A DNA stretch of 64,000 nt from Sanguinoderma infundibulare (GCA_032821775.1 JAVLRN010000002.1:3844001-3908000), one strand, 5' to 3'. Positions 1-12,915 are shown, counted from the stretch's first letter. A program made the numbers and translations. Notes: generated by a model from the letters alone, not told the origin.

Positions 1-391
1 ACGCAGCTCGCGCGAGGGACAGGCTGCTTATAAAGGGGCGCCACGGTTGTATGCTCCTGTTTGGGGGGGACGCGTGTCACGCGCGTCCGCGCCTACACGT
101 GACCCGTGACACCGCGTTGTTGAATGCATTCAACAAACTCGTCGCGATCACGCGCCGCGGCGCGTCGCGGGTATATAAAGGACCCTCGCTCGGGGCCTGC
201 GAGCTTTGCATTCCCCTCCCAAATCGTTATCGTTTCCTGCTGTCTCGCGTCCTTTGTGGTGAGTCACCCGCTTTTCTGTTTGCTCTTGGCATGTTGTGTC
301 ACGCCATGGTACTTAACGGGACCCATTCGCTCCGTTCAGACCCACCACAACTTCACCCTCATCCACCACTACTACCCACACTCGAAAGAAC
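1..391 (+). promoter_or_regulatory. Histone H2A promoter and 5' leader
   Basis: This stretch lies upstream of the first H2A gene. It holds a TATA box (TATATAA at 172-178), a CACGTG box at 96-101, and a perfect 20-bp palindrome at 117-136 with arms TTGTTGA/TCAACAA around a 6-bp centre. The second H2A gene at 23441 has a palindrome of the same arm sequence and spacing in its promoter. A leader intron is likely at 259-339 (gtgagt...ttcag); it removes an out-of-frame ATG at 306. A second TATA-like element (TTATAAA, 28-34) near the left edge could serve a divergent gene, probably H2B, outside the window; that part is inference from the arrangement at 23 kb. Confidence 0.7.
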
Positions 392-985
<594 letters not shown>

Positions 986-1882
986 TCGCCTTCGTGTCGT
1001 GTTGTGGTTGTGACTTCCGATATCCGCTATTACTTGGATGCCTTACGCGCTATGTATACGCGTTGGAAGGACCCTAGGAGTTGATTGTGGCACGTGTTGT
1101 ACGAGTATTGTATTCTATATTCCTTCTATGCTAGAAGCTTCCTACTAGCGCATACATATGGTTCAGCGCGATTCCATCAAGGTTCCGCTGTCGGCGACTT
1201 ACATGGAGTGTGGATGTTGGTTCCGCAACGCATGAACGATGGTTGGATGGGCAGCGCAAAGTACGTGATATCGATTGACATTGACAGCAAAGGTTCACAT
1301 CGTTCTCGAGCGACAGACGTCTACGTCGCTCGCACGGTACTGTGCAACCATGGGCTGATTGGCACGATATGACGTCAAGAGCGATTTAAAGGGTTCTGAT
1401 GGCGGTAAACAGCCGGACAACCCCCGCACTCGAGCGGAATGCGGGGAGTGTGTTTCAGCCGCCACCGCGGTAAGAAAGGCGGATGTGTCGCGATGTTGAA
1501 CCAAACGGGAACGCTGCAAGACTTGGCTGGCGATCCATGGTTAAAGGACAGCAATGGCGGGAAGCCTGACATTGGCAACGGGAATGGTGACGTCAGGGCA
1601 CGTGTGGGCACAAGACGAAGCGAGGGTGGGGGAGTGGAGTCCGTTGAGTGGCAGCAAACGCGCGCTGCTGCCCCCGTCCTGCACACCGCCACGAGCACCC
1701 ACCGCCCTCTCGACATCGCACTCACCCTCCTTGTGGCCAACTCCAGCCCGCCAGCACGGCACCCGACCACCCCCCACGCGTTGACCGCGGAGAGACGAAC
1801 GACGACCAGCGACGACCGTTCTCCATTCGAGGCTATCCGACGCCGCGCTCAGCTACCACCCCGCGCCGCCATCGATCTGGAA
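986..1882. other. Intergenic, H2A to RRM gene
   Basis: No supported gene. The open frames in 1085-1780 lack codon structure or recognisable domains and overlap on both strands. The stretch should hold the H2A 3' end and the promoter of the RNA-binding protein gene. Confidence 0.5.
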
Positions 1883-4800
1883 ATGGCAGGGCCTCCATTA
1901 GCCAATTCGGTGCGTCCCGACCCGTCGCTCGTGCTGCGTGCATTGCTCCCTCGCTGACCGCGTCTCCCTCGCCCCTCGCCCCTCCTCGGGCCTCCTGCGC
2001 AATCTCCAATCTCTCCCTGACTGCTCCATTTCTCCCGTTGGCGGCGGTTTATATCTGGTGCGTGCTCACCGCCTCCCGCGTACCCGTAGCATGCGGCCGT
2101 CCCCCACCTGTCCTCGTCCCCCGCCCCCTCATTCCAGCCCTCCCTTCCACAGCCACCCTGCCCGCAGTACCGTTCCGGCTCCAGCGGCCCCGCCTCCGCG
2201 CAGCCCTCTTCCTCTCCTGCTCATTCTCCCCGTCCCCCGCACTTGCATCTCCATTCTACCTCCGCGCCTTCATCACGACACTCACTAGCTCCTACCCGGG
2301 CCTCCTCCGCTTCGACCCCGAGCGACAAGCCTGGGTCGTCTCACTCAAATTCCAGTTTTGTTCTCTCTGCTGCTGCTAAGGCCAGCTCGAGCTCACCACC
2401 CGCAGGCTCCGGTCCGAGCGACGACGACATCGAGGCCGTCATCCAGATGGCCATGGCGTCCAGCAACTCGTCGCGGGCGACGAACCCTCCGCGCGACACG
2501 CGCACACAGTTGTTTGTAGGAAACGTATGTCTTTCCTCCGTATTTTCATCTGAATTCGATACCTACGACGCGGCTTGGTTTCCATTCCTCCATCGCTGAC
2601 CATGGAATCGACGTTGCACACAGCTGCCTTACCGTGTACGATGGCAAGACCTCAAAGACCTCTTTCGCCGCGCCGGCACCGTTCTGCGCGCAGACGTTTC
2701 ACTAGGACCCGACAACCGCTCGCGCGGGTACGGCACCGTTCTGCTCGCCACCGCCGAGGACGCAGGCCGCGCGGTCGACATGTTCAATGGATACACATGG
2801 CAGACTCGAACGCTCGAGGTCCGCCCAGACCGCATGGGTGAGGAGATTGGCCTTCCTGGTGCCGGAGCGTACGGCTTGGTCGGAGGCGTGTCACTAGCGG
2901 CTGTCGGTGGAGTGGGTGTGTTCGGCACCCCGCTTGTGGGGAGCATCTCGCCCGTGCCCGTGCCCGCGGCGCTAAGTGCGAACGGGACCGGGACGCCTGC
3001 CGGGAGCTCAAGCCTGCTCGCGTCGCCTGCGCCTTCGTTGGCCGGCGTGAGCGGGAGGTTTGCTGGCCTGTCGGCATTTGGAGCGGGCGGCGCGGGATTG
3101 GGCGAAGAGGAGCTGTCGCGGCCCGGGACCAGCGGCGGGCAGGCAAGCAGGAATTTGTTTGTCGGGAATGTGAGTATCCATCTGTTCGCGTGTGCAAGAG
3201 GTTGAGTGCGGGACTGATGTCGGATGGACGCGCACCCAGCTCCCGTTCCACATACAATGGCAAGACCTCAAGGACCTGTTTCGGCAAGCGGGTGCCGTTC
3301 AGCGAGCGGACGTCGCGCTGGGTGCAGACGGGCGCTCGAGAGGATTCGGGACTGTAAGTTTCTCAAACGAGACCGATGCCGAGCGAGCAGTGCGCATGTT
3401 CAATGGGTGAGTGCTGGGTTTCGTACTTTGACCTCTGCGTTGTCGTCTCTTGCTGTCGCTGTTCTGCCGTACGCTGTCATGAAAAACAAGAACAAGAGAG
3501 AAAGATGTGATATGGACCTCTCGTAAAGCCGTCTTGTGTGGAAGCTTCTGTTGAGCATCTGCAGGTATCATCGAGATCTGTCTCAATCTCGCAGCCTTCT
3601 GTGCGAACGAGAATCACGCTCAGCGAACCTACCGTAATTCCTACGCGTGTTCGCCGCTTCCTTCCCAGGTCGACGGAAGAGGCGGTCTCGACCGGGCTAC
3701 TGAGCATGAGCATGAGCGACGTCCGCAGACGCGGACATATGCGCCGTATAGTGTGCTGCAGATCCGCCACGCGCCCGTCCGTTCCCGGCTGCCAGCACAG
3801 AAGCTAACTTTGGGCAATCGATGTCAGGTACGAGTACAACGGCCGCCCGCTCAAGGTCCACTTCGACAAGTTTGCGCCCCCCGCAAGTTCATCTGCCCCC
3901 CTCGTCGGGCCCACCGCTCCCTCCCCTGCTGCATTCGCGTTCTCCAGCAGCCCAGGCCATTCTCTCGGATCGCCCTTCGGCCATGCGCAACAATCGTCAC
4001 TGTCAAGAGCGTCGACCCTCGCTCGGGAGCTGCTTCAGTCTTCCGTAGAGCACGCACGTGGGTCCGCCACAGGGTCGCTACTCGGCTCCCGACGGTCGAG
4101 CGAACAGGCGGCAGCATACAACACGGTGTACAGCGTTGAGCCCCCGAGCGCGGAGGAGGAGGCGCTCGCGGCGCAGCTCGTGCAGAAGCTCTCGGTGTCG
4201 TCGCCCCCGCGCCATCATTCGCAACCACCGCAACCCCCGCCGCAGCCGTCCCAGTTCGCGCGCCACCACACGCACCCGACGCATATACCCATCCCACCTC
4301 CAGCGGCGATCCAGTCGCCGTATATGTTCGACTTTTTGCAGTCGGGCCCGGCAACGCCGTACGATGTATACGATCTGGGTACGTATCAGAGGATGAACGC
4401 GGGCATGGTTGGAGGGATGGATGGGTATGGGATGCCGATACCGATGCAGCATGAACAGGCTATCGTGCAGGCTCAGCAACATATGCCCCAGCCCGAATTG
4501 ACCAATGTGCAGAATGGTGACGAGGCTAGCGACGCTTCGCCACCAGCAATACTGGCCGCTAAGTCGACGCAGGAGAGCGCGATACAAGCATCGACGGCCC
4601 CCTCAGGGTCTACGTCGCTGCCTGGACTTCCCACGCAGAGCCAGGTCACTCCTCCAGCGCAGTCGTCGCAATCCGCGCCTCAGACGACTTCGCCGTCCTC
4701 CTCTCGGTCGCATGCGACACCGCAACAGCAACACCACCACCCCGCGCATCCTGGCCCTATCGCGCTTCCCCCTCCTCCCCCAGTGACAGCGTTCCCCGTG

Positions 4801-5853
4801 CCGCCCCCGCACACGATGTCCCCGCCGTACCCCTCCCCGCACATGCACGGCATGCACGGGCACCCGATGAGCCCGCTCCACCACCCGATGATGGGCATGC
4901 CGATGATGACCCCGCACGGCCTACCACCCATCACGCCGAGCATGCCCTCGTTCACGTTCCTCCCGCAGCCTTCGCCTGGCCTTCCCTCCCCCGCCGGCCC
5001 CGTCCCCGAGATGGCGATGGACGGGCGGTCGGGTATGTACGAGCACGTGCGGCACGCGATGGCGCACCACCACCATCACCACCCGCACCCGCACTACGCG
5101 CCGTTCTCACCCGGCGTGACGATGTCGCCCGGGACGTTCTGGGGGCGGCCGGGTGCGGGCGCGGCGAACCCTTTCATTAACCCCGCGGTGGGCGCGCCCG
5201 TGCGCCCTGGACATTATTACGCATACGCGCAGCCTCCGCCTCCGCCTCAGGCTCAACACCATCAGGACCAGGCGCAGATGCCACCAGCGCCGCCGCCGAC
5301 GGATGGGTACTTTCCACCAGTGGGGGCCCCGGAGGGCGCGCCGCAGGAATACTTTCCGTGGGTGCCCCCGGTCCCGGCATCGCAGGGTGAAGGGCCGCGG
5401 TCGAGCGGGCTCGCGAACGAGATTCTGCGGGACCGGCACCGGGACGAGCCTGGGGCGACGTTTGGGAAGAGCGATGTCGACGGGCAGCCGGAGGTGAAGG
5501 AGGGCTCGGGCGAGAGCGACGCGGGGAGCGGGACGACGGCGACGACGACGGCGGAGACGAGCTCGCGCGGGACGTCGTGGCATACGGACTCGGAGGACGC
5601 CATGGCGAGCGAGAAGGCGCGGATCCGGGCGATCGTGACGGGCGGGCTGGACGTCGAGACGTTTGCGGACGCGGATACGGACTTGGATGAGTCTGCTGCG
5701 GAGGCGGCGGGGGCGCTGGGCCTGAACGGGCACTCGAACGCGAAGCCGAGGGCGTACTCGGCCGAGTCGAGCGCGACGCAGGGCAGTGGACGGGGCCCGC
5801 TGCCGAGGGCGGACTCGGACCCTATTCGGAATATGCTGACGGGGTCTTCATGA
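1883..5853 (+). CDS. Two-RRM RNA-binding protein, Gbp2/Hrb1/hnRNP-M-like
   Basis: Likely binds nuclear mRNA. Proposed exons 1883-1909, 2090-2524, 2624-3169, 3240-3406 and 3828-5853 give about 1066 residues. Each RRM begins at an exon edge: RNP2 is LFVGN in both, followed after the intron by LPYRVRWQDLKDLFR (RRM1, about residue 150) and LPFHIQWQDLKDLFRQAG (RRM2, about residue 332). RNP1-like segments are SRGYGTV and SRGFGTV; RRM2 closes with YEYNGRPLKVHFDKF. These WQDLKDxFR signatures are typical of the Gbp2/Hrb1 class. The last 650 residues are low complexity: Pro/His/Met/Gln-rich, with a His run near 5070-5090 and a Ser/Thr/Glu/Gly-rich tail. The 421-nt intron 3407-3827 is long for this genome. 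The first exon is tiny and its ATG is the least certain part; the rest is firm. Confidence 0.88.
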
Positions 5854-6625
5854 GAGGAGACGCGACGCGACACGGAGAGGGAGGGTGGTCTTGGTTGGGG
5901 TTGATATAAGGTAACGTCTGGGCTCGGGGGGCGGAGCATCTCTGATCGGTTGGACTGACGAGATACATGTGCATATATACACACACGACATACGGCCGCA
6001 TACATATACACCGCACACGACATGCCGCACACCGCATATAGGTTTCGCTGGGCATGGCTGCTGCTATTCCGCTGGGTGGATGGTCGATCGGTTGGGATGT
6101 AGAAGACGGGCGGGCGGCCCACAAAACGCACCACGTACCTTATTCCGTCCGGTTTCGTCGCTTGTCCTGTCCTAGCTTTGTTCAGTTTCTAGTTTTGGTT
6201 TTTCGTCTCTCTCTCTGTGTCTCTCTCTATATCTTCATGTGCACGCGTACATATATCGACATCGTATATACTATACCAGCTATCCTCACTCATTCTGTTC
6301 GCGAGTGGCCTCGGAAGTTATTTTTCCTTTGTTACGACTTACTACATGCGTGTCCCGTCGTTTTCAGTAGCATCTGCGCTCTCGAATGCAATTCCAATCT
6401 AACTCTCGCTTTCGGTTTGTGATATATAGCTGTTCGCTGCTGTCGGATGTTGTCGCAGATCTGGATCTCGGTTGGCGCCCAGATGCGGTTTTGGCCTGGA
6501 CCGCAACGACCTCTCTGAACGTGCAGCCTCTGCTCGCCCTGAGCAACTGGGCTTGAGTGCTACCCAACAGTAGCTAGTGCCTCCAGGCACCACTGCAGCA
6601 TGTCAAGGCATGTCCTTCTCGCGCC
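5854..6625. other. Intergenic, 3' of RRM gene
   Basis: Likely 3' untranslated region followed by AT-richer sequence with short CA/TA stretches (5965-6010, 6240-6280). No gene seen. Confidence 0.5.
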
Positions 6626-6778
6626 TTGATTAAGTATCCTGGCACGTCACTCGCTGAGTCGCCGCCAGCGCACGGTTGTCGCCGATACTTTGCCGTTGAT
6701 GCGAGTTCTCATCGACCCCTCTCATGTCTAGGATCGGAGAGACTCTCGAAACGCCTTGCGCATGTATGCTGCACCTCT

Positions 6779-7336
6779 ATGGTTAGCACTAGCGATGAAC
6801 GGTACGAGTTCCCCTCCCGCTATGTAACCCCAGAGGTCACCCGGGTGCTGGCGTGGACGACGATCCGGGTTCTCAAACTCGTCGACCTCCCGGAAACGAC
6901 GGAAACGGACACGTACGAGAGCGTCCTTAACAGCTTCCCGTCCCTCGAGTCGCTCTCCCTCTGTCGCCCCCCGATGCTCAGGGTCCTGGACGTCTTGGCT
7001 GCTCTCCGGCCGGCACGGCGCGAGGACGACGGCCGCCTGGACGTCCCGCGCTGTCCTCAGCTGCGGACGCTGCGGATACACCAGGGCGCGGATCCGAATC
7101 GGCACCGCGAGCTCTTCGACGCGTTGCTCGAGTGCGCGCGGACGCGGGCGGTGGCGGGCGCGCGGCTGAAGGAGGTCGATCTGCACCTCTACCATTGGGT
7201 GTTCAAGCAGTTGAGTCTTTATCAGGTCTCCAGGGCTGTGAAAGACGGAATTTTGGAGTTCGTAGACCGAATGGGAGATCACGTTGGGAGATTCGTGTGG
7301 AAATATGGTTGGGAGGGTAGTTGCGAAGGTTGCTAA
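6779..7336 (+). pseudogene. F-box/LRR-like protein fragment
   Basis: An open frame (open from 6626, first plausible ATG 6779) encodes only the C-terminal, leucine-repeat-like half of an agaricomycete F-box-type protein: repeated segments of the form RVLKLVDLPE, SFPSLESLSL, CPQLRTLRIHQ and RLKEVDLHLYHW. The F-box itself is missing; upstream sequence to 6600 shows no F-box motif in any frame. It is best read as a 5'-truncated relic, though a short expressed gene cannot be excluded. No exact function can be named. Confidence 0.5.
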
Positions 7337-8936
7337 GTTCAGCGATCAAATGTTGTGTTAATCCCAGATCCGGGGCGTGTATTGTGTGCGTACCTCGAAA
7401 CTCTCTCTATCTGCAGGACAATAACGAGCCGCCACCGCTATCGCCTCCAGATCCGAGACCTTCAATAGAGTGTGCGGGTGCGCACGATGAGTGGAGGTGG
7501 TCGAGGGTCAAGTCCGTCTCGAGCACAGGCGCCCGTCAGGTTTGCCTTCCTTGATCTCTACATTGTTTTGGACGAGTTATTACTCGTCCAGGGTCTATGC
7601 AAAAGGAGTTGTTCCGGCGCCACTTAAGCGTTTAGGCCAAAAGGCTTGACGTTAGCTTTGTTTAGGTCCTTATACCTGTCAAATATTCCTCTTGCTTTCC
7701 AGTATGATCCGGACACTCTGCAGTCATTGTATTCACTAGTATTTAGATTCGAGCTCGAAAGCCTCTCACCCTCACCTCCTTTCTCACCCGCTCGCTCGAA
7801 AGGTAGCTTTTACTTACTATTCGTAGCACCTCCTTTCTCACCCGCTCGCTCGAAAGTCCTCGGCTTCGAGCTTTCACTTTTGCACCCTCCCATCCGCTAT
7901 CCCTTTCATATTGGTTCGATTTGTAGCTACATCTCATGTACACTCGCCTCCGCCGGCTTGAGCTCGGCCCCCTTCCGGGTCGCGCGAGAGAGCGGTAGCG
8001 ACGCGGTTCGGCCCGGGGTCCTGTCCCGCGCTGGCTCCTCGCGCGCGACGCAATCCCAGTCCTTCCGTCCTGCCCAACGTATGCGTGCATAGATAGTATG
8101 CGTAGCTCAATGGTCGTTCGTGTCAGTTTGAACCGTGATACGCTTCACAAAAGGTCTAACCACCGCCCTCACGGACTCCGGAAGAAGCAAGGTACGCCTC
8201 GAGCCAAACATTCTGTACTATGCTGGAAGGAGACCATTTCTCCGTGCGCAGGAAAGCGGCTTCCATTTACAAGTCTCTCGCACTATGGACTGAGTCTTTC
8301 GCGAGCAATTGTGTGCGGCGCTGCGGGGCGATGACCGCGGTGGTCGCGGTGGCAAGGTCGGAGTCGCGAAAGTTCCGTCTTCGACGATTCCATGTCGCGG
8401 TTGAGCCCTCTCAGAGAGCGGGAATTTTCAGCCAGGTACAACATGCGAAGTGATACCAACGTGGCTGGTTGGTTGTTGAACCCGGCACGCGGCCGGACCC
8501 GCGACGAGCGCCTATCGTACGGGATACTTAGCCGAGTTGCCCACCTGAACCGGAGCTTCAACGGCTTGAACTTCAACCACAACCTCATACCGACAACGCG
8601 CTATCCATTGCGCGATACCAGAATGTATGCTCTTATTTTACGATCATTTACACCGCGGCTGAATACATTTTACAACATCGAAGCACGACAGCCATAGTAC
8701 TTACCCAAGCGGCCAGTGCCAACCACCGGTGACCGATTTCGACTTTTGTCCGCAAAAGACACGGTATGTACCTTCGTACTATGCATTCAAGTTATTGACA
8801 TTCTGATGTGTAGTATTGCGAGCAGATGCAGCAAGACTTGCGTGTAGTACGCAGCTCAACGCCAACAAGGAAGGTCCACGATGACGAACAGGTCGTACCC
8901 CGAGTGAGTCTTCGCAATATTGCTCCAGAGACTACC
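7337..8936. other. Gene-poor stretch with a short direct repeat
   Basis: No recognisable gene. Open frames at 7646-8092, 8098-8334 and 8392-8697 overlap frames on the other strand and resemble no family I know. It contains the 30-bp direct repeat listed separately. Confidence 0.5.
7773..7856. repeat. 30-bp direct repeat, 54-bp period
   Basis: An identical 30-bp pyrimidine-rich unit (starts CACCTCCTTTCTCACCC, ends CGCTCGAAAG) occurs at 7773-7802 and 7827-7856. It looks like a recent local tandem duplication with 24 bp between units. Confidence 0.9.
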
Positions 8937-10936
8937 ATGAAAGTAACCTTCTCCTTTGTCATTCTTTTAATTCCCTTAAATTATTTCGCCCTTATTTTCC
9001 CGCTCCCAAGCCGCCTCTCGCCACCCGTCTTCCCCCCGAGCTTCTCACAACCATATTCGCTTTGCTCTCGGTGGGAACCGAGCCAACTCTCCCGACGAGC
9101 CATCTTCCGAAGGGCTGCGTGAATACCTGGATGGCGTGGGTGTCGTTGATGCTCGTTTGTCGCCACTGGCGTAATATCGGTCTCTCGACACCGTGGTTAT
9201 GGCGCCGGATCAGCGTCACGGCCAACCTTGAATCCCTCCAGTACCGGCTCTCACAGACAGCGGGCTGCACGATTGATCTGTTCTTCAATCGTGGTGCTGC
9301 GGTGGTCCAGAACGCTATTCCCCTCCTCATCCCCTTGGCCCGCCAAATTCGATCTATACAGGTCAACCCGTATTTCCCCGTCGACGATCTTCCCTCTCTT
9401 ACACCACTCTTTCGGATCCCTCTTCCTGCCGTGGAGTATGTTCGGGTGATCCCATGCTGGTGGGATGGCGATGCGACTAACGCACGACGCCACAAGGAGG
9501 GGCCGTGGTTTGACTTGGGGATATCTGAGGCATTGCAGCCTCGAGTTCGTCGGTTCGAGACGCACCGGATCGTGATGCCCACTGCGCCGAATTTTTGGTC
9601 GTCAATGCGCAAGGTTACGATCAAACTCCACAGCCTTCGTACTCACCCTCTGCGTGTTGAAGATGTCCAGAATATCCTCTCCAACGCTTCTCTGCTCGAA
9701 TCCCTTGCAATATCCGCCGGTTCTTCATCCTGGAGCTACCCATCGGGCTCATTCGATCCTGCGACGTTCCGTGGAACACCTCCATCTTGTTTCCTTCCCC
9801 GCTTGCGGGAACTTCACCTTCAAGGCCCTCCCCCGTTTATCGCTCCGCTGCTCCACACGATTGAAGCTCCGGTTCTCGTCATCTTCCGGGTTGGGGTATA
9901 CGTACCTCCCACGATGGATGCAACACGCTGTGTACCTTTAATGGTCCCGAAACACCTTCACCACGTATTTCCACCATCAACGGATTTCTTTTTCGTCGCC
10001 AAAGGGGAGCATGGTTTCGAGCTCTCTGATACTAGGCGTCGCGATAATGCTACTTTCCCTGACCCAGATGTCAGCAATCGTTGTCGTGTGCTGCTTCGTA
10101 TCAGAGGCCAACAGTGGTCTACCCCGCCCATTTACACCGCACTGAGTGCACTACGCGATGTCTCCACCACCACGTCGCTGAAACTGTGGTCGCTGTACAT
10201 CACCCACGCCAAACCACCCGCTTCTCCTTCCAACTTCTGGACACCGCTCTACACGCTCCCAAACTTGCGACATATTGGGTTTACATTTCCGTTGGACTCC
10301 GCCTTGCCATGCTTCAACGCTCTTCGAGACCTTTTAAAGGAAATCTCGCCATTGGAGTGTAGCCTCCCCTGCCTCAGCGTACGCACGGAGTCTCCAAGGA
10401 ACTCTTTAGGGTTGCACCCCTTGTTGAAGCTCATCCTTGATGCGGGGCTGGCATGGAACCGGCGAGGCTTCCAAGCTCTTCCTAGTATGAGACTACACCT
10501 CTCCGGCCTGACGCGAAGCCAGGTTTTCGCCCACCGGTCGATGCTCTACGACATTTGCTGTCTATGGGAGATTGTCAGTCTAGAAAACCCCATCAATCAC
10601 AGGAGATTCGAACTTTGGGACCTTTTTACGAAGGCGGAGTTACGATCCCGATGGCCCGGGAACCAGGACGAACACTCGCACGCAAAGAAGCTCTCAGGGC
10701 ACACCTATATGGTGGCGATGCTCGCGGAGGACCCGGTGTTGGGCGGCCCGAAGGCGGAATGTGGGCCAGAGGATCATGGCCTCGAAGCAGGTGACCGTGA
10801 TACACGCTTGGTGAGTTTATTCGAGGTATTGTTTTCAGCACACTTTGTTGACGAACGCACTGTGGGATTGTCGCAGATCGAGCTCCGGGCCGGCGTGATG
10901 GAACAATTGATCCAACGAGTTCGAAAGGTTATCTAA
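8937..10936 (+). CDS. F-box-like protein
   Basis: Probable substrate-recognition protein of SCF-type ubiquitin ligases. Proposed model: ATG at 8937, intron 8943-9010, long exon 9011-10810, in-frame intron 10811-10876, last exon to 10936, about 621 residues. The N-terminus reads LPPELLTTIFALL, then MLVCRHWRNIGLSTPWLWRRI, the standard F-box layout with the trailing W-LW motif. The rest is divergent leucine-rich-repeat-like sequence typical of expanded agaricomycete F-box families. The first exon is only two codons and is the weakest part. The relic at 16.6-17.4 kb is a clear paralogue of residues around ISVTANLESLQYRLS. Substrate unknown. Confidence 0.8.
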
Positions 10937-11355
10937 TACCACGTTCCATACACTGTTATAGCATGGATGATCGTCCGGCGTGCCTGCTGTCCTCGACTCC
11001 TAATATGTGGGGGCCCACGCCAGCGGGTCACTGTATCGAGATGTGGGCGGCCCGGGCCGGGGAGTGGTGGTATTCGATGCTTACGTACAACCTCCGCTTA
11101 CGTACGATTTGACGGCACAGCCACACATTGACATCCGGCCTGGGCTCTTGACATTAGCTATTCTCCTTTGTCTACTACATGTATATATACTCTACTCGCT
11201 GGCCTCGGAATCTCATCCATCTTGCACTTAAATCCCCTCCCGCTGTGAACTACAACACTCGTTCAGTAAGCTTTGCCACGTCTTCCGTTATTGTGATCGA
11301 TCTCACATCCAACTAACGTTCATTTTTCGATCCAGCAGGAAGGATACGCTTGTGA
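10937..11355. other. Intergenic between F-box genes
   Basis: Short spacer, no gene seen. It should carry the promoter of the next F-box gene. Confidence 0.5.
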
Positions 11356-12915
11356 ATGGAGCTCCTTTGTAGGCCGTCCATGCGGTCGCCCATCCATGGC
11401 CTTCCCGTAGAACTGCTCTCTGAGATCTTCACCATTGTCGCTTGTCTGGCCCGTCAGACGGTCACCCCTACCGCCTGGATGCAACTTCTCCTCGTCTGCA
11501 AGCGTTGGAAGACGGTAGCCTGCGATGTCGCAGAGCTGTGGCGAGTCATCCACGTCAACTCGAACCAGAGCTGGCTCTGTCTTTGCCTTGCTCGTGCTGC
11601 CCGGTGCTTGATAGACCTCCATCTCGCCAATGTCAGTGCTGCGGATCTCCACGCCGCAAAACACCTCATCCTTCCCCTCAGTGAGCGCATCCGCGCGATA
11701 CGCATCCACGACTCTCTTAAAGGCTTGACGGACGGTGTCGCCGATCTCTTCACCGTCGGACTACCCTCTCTGGAAGAGCTTTCATTTTCCCCTGTCGAGT
11801 GGCGCGTCAAACGGGAGACGTCACTCGCTCTCTCTGCACAGGCATTCCCCCGACTTCGGAGTCTTACGCTCAGCGGTGTCTCTATCCCCGTCGAACCCGC
11901 ATTCTACAAGAATATGCGTCATCTCGAGCTCCATGAGCACTGCTGCCGAGGTAACCGATTCACCATCGGCGACCTCTTCGACGTTCTGGCCGCGGCCTCC
12001 CTTACTCTTGAAGACCTCGATCTCTCTCGCTTTGACCCCATCCCCGGAAAGACGCTGTCCCTAGAACGCCCACAGATTCACCTCCGGAATCTACAGAGCT
12101 TTTATATGGACAACAGCTTCACGTTGGCATCGCATTTGCTCAAACACCTCCGTATCCCCCCGACTGTCCATATCCGATTGCGCCTCGACTTGGCCCCTGA
12201 TACGGCTACCGCGTACCTGACCACCGGAGACCTCCTCGCTGCGGCAGTGCCACCAAACATTCGCGCAACCATGGACCACGGGGACCAGCTCGTGGTCCAC
12301 ATTGAGCACAAACGATTCAGCGTTCAGGTGTTCGACGCCACTGTCCCTGCGCGATCGCCCTCAAATTCAGACCTCTTGGACGGGATCCATCCTGAGCGCG
12401 TCCGCGTCGAGCTCTTGGGCTCGTACATCAGTGCAGAGGCACTCGGCGCCGTGCCTACGATCTGCGCTTCCCCACGGCTCACCACACTCTCCATCGACTC
12501 TCCCTACATCGGGCACGATGTCCAGGCGTGGAAGACCGTGCTCGGGGCGTTTCCTCTCCTCGAGCACCTGACTATCGAGGGGGATCAAGGGAGCTCCAAC
12601 GATACCGTCGGTGTCGCATTCACCGCGCTTGCGAGGGAAGCCGATGCCGAGCGGTCTGGTTCTGCTTCGAAGAGCAGCGCGCGGTGTCCCTCGCTCAAGA
12701 CTATCCACGTGGAAGGCCGTTGTTTCTTAGCTCGGCTGGCGGAGGACGAGTCGCTCCAGTTCCTACGCCATGTGTGGGGATGCCTGCAGTCTCGAGACGG
12801 CCACGCGCACAAGCTGGAAAGGTTGTCCATGCGGTCTTTCTTACCTGAAGAGTTCGTTCGGAGGGACGAGTTGTACGCTGCGTTTAAGAAGATTTGCCTC
12901 GAGGTGGAGTGGTAG
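11356..12915 (+). CDS. F-box-like protein, single exon
   Basis: Intact uninterrupted frame of 519 residues with a true ATG. Residues 10-50 read HGLPVELLSEIFTIV ... LLLVCKRWKTVACDVAELW, a full F-box with its trailing tryptophans. The remainder is LRR-like with repeated patterns such as FPRLRSLTLSG, LEDLDLSRF, LTTLSIDS and LEHLTIEG. It probably recruits an unknown target to an SCF E3 complex through Skp1. It lies in the same orientation as the preceding F-box gene but is only distantly similar, so this is an older family cluster rather than a fresh tandem copy. Confidence 0.85.
   Translation: MELLCRPSMRSPIHGLPVELLSEIFTIVACLARQTVTPTAWMQLLLVCKRWKTVACDVAELWRVIHVNSNQSWLCLCLARAARCLIDLHLANVSAADLHAAKHLILPLSERIRAIRIHDSLKGLTDGVADLFTVGLPSLEELSFSPVEWRVKRETSLALSAQAFPRLRSLTLSGVSIPVEPAFYKNMRHLELHEHCCRGNRFTIGDLFDVLAAASLTLEDLDLSRFDPIPGKTLSLERPQIHLRNLQSFYMDNSFTLASHLLKHLRIPPTVHIRLRLDLAPDTATAYLTTGDLLAAAVPPNIRATMDHGDQLVVHIEHKRFSVQVFDATVPARSPSNSDLLDGIHPERVRVELLGSYISAEALGAVPTICASPRLTTLSIDSPYIGHDVQAWKTVLGAFPLLEHLTIEGDQGSSNDTVGVAFTALAREADAERSGSASKSSARCPSLKTIHVEGRCFLARLAEDESLQFLRHVWGCLQSRDGHAHKLERLSMRSFLPEEFVRRDELYAAFKKICLEVEW

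Noticed and set aside
1648..2379. 243-codon frame upstream of the RRM exons
   Set aside because: Lies in another frame than the RRM coding sense and covers the proposed first intron; Arg/Pro-rich chance frame.
5262..6134. 290-codon antisense frame over the RRM gene tail
   Set aside because: Shadow of the low-complexity tail; no motif of its own.
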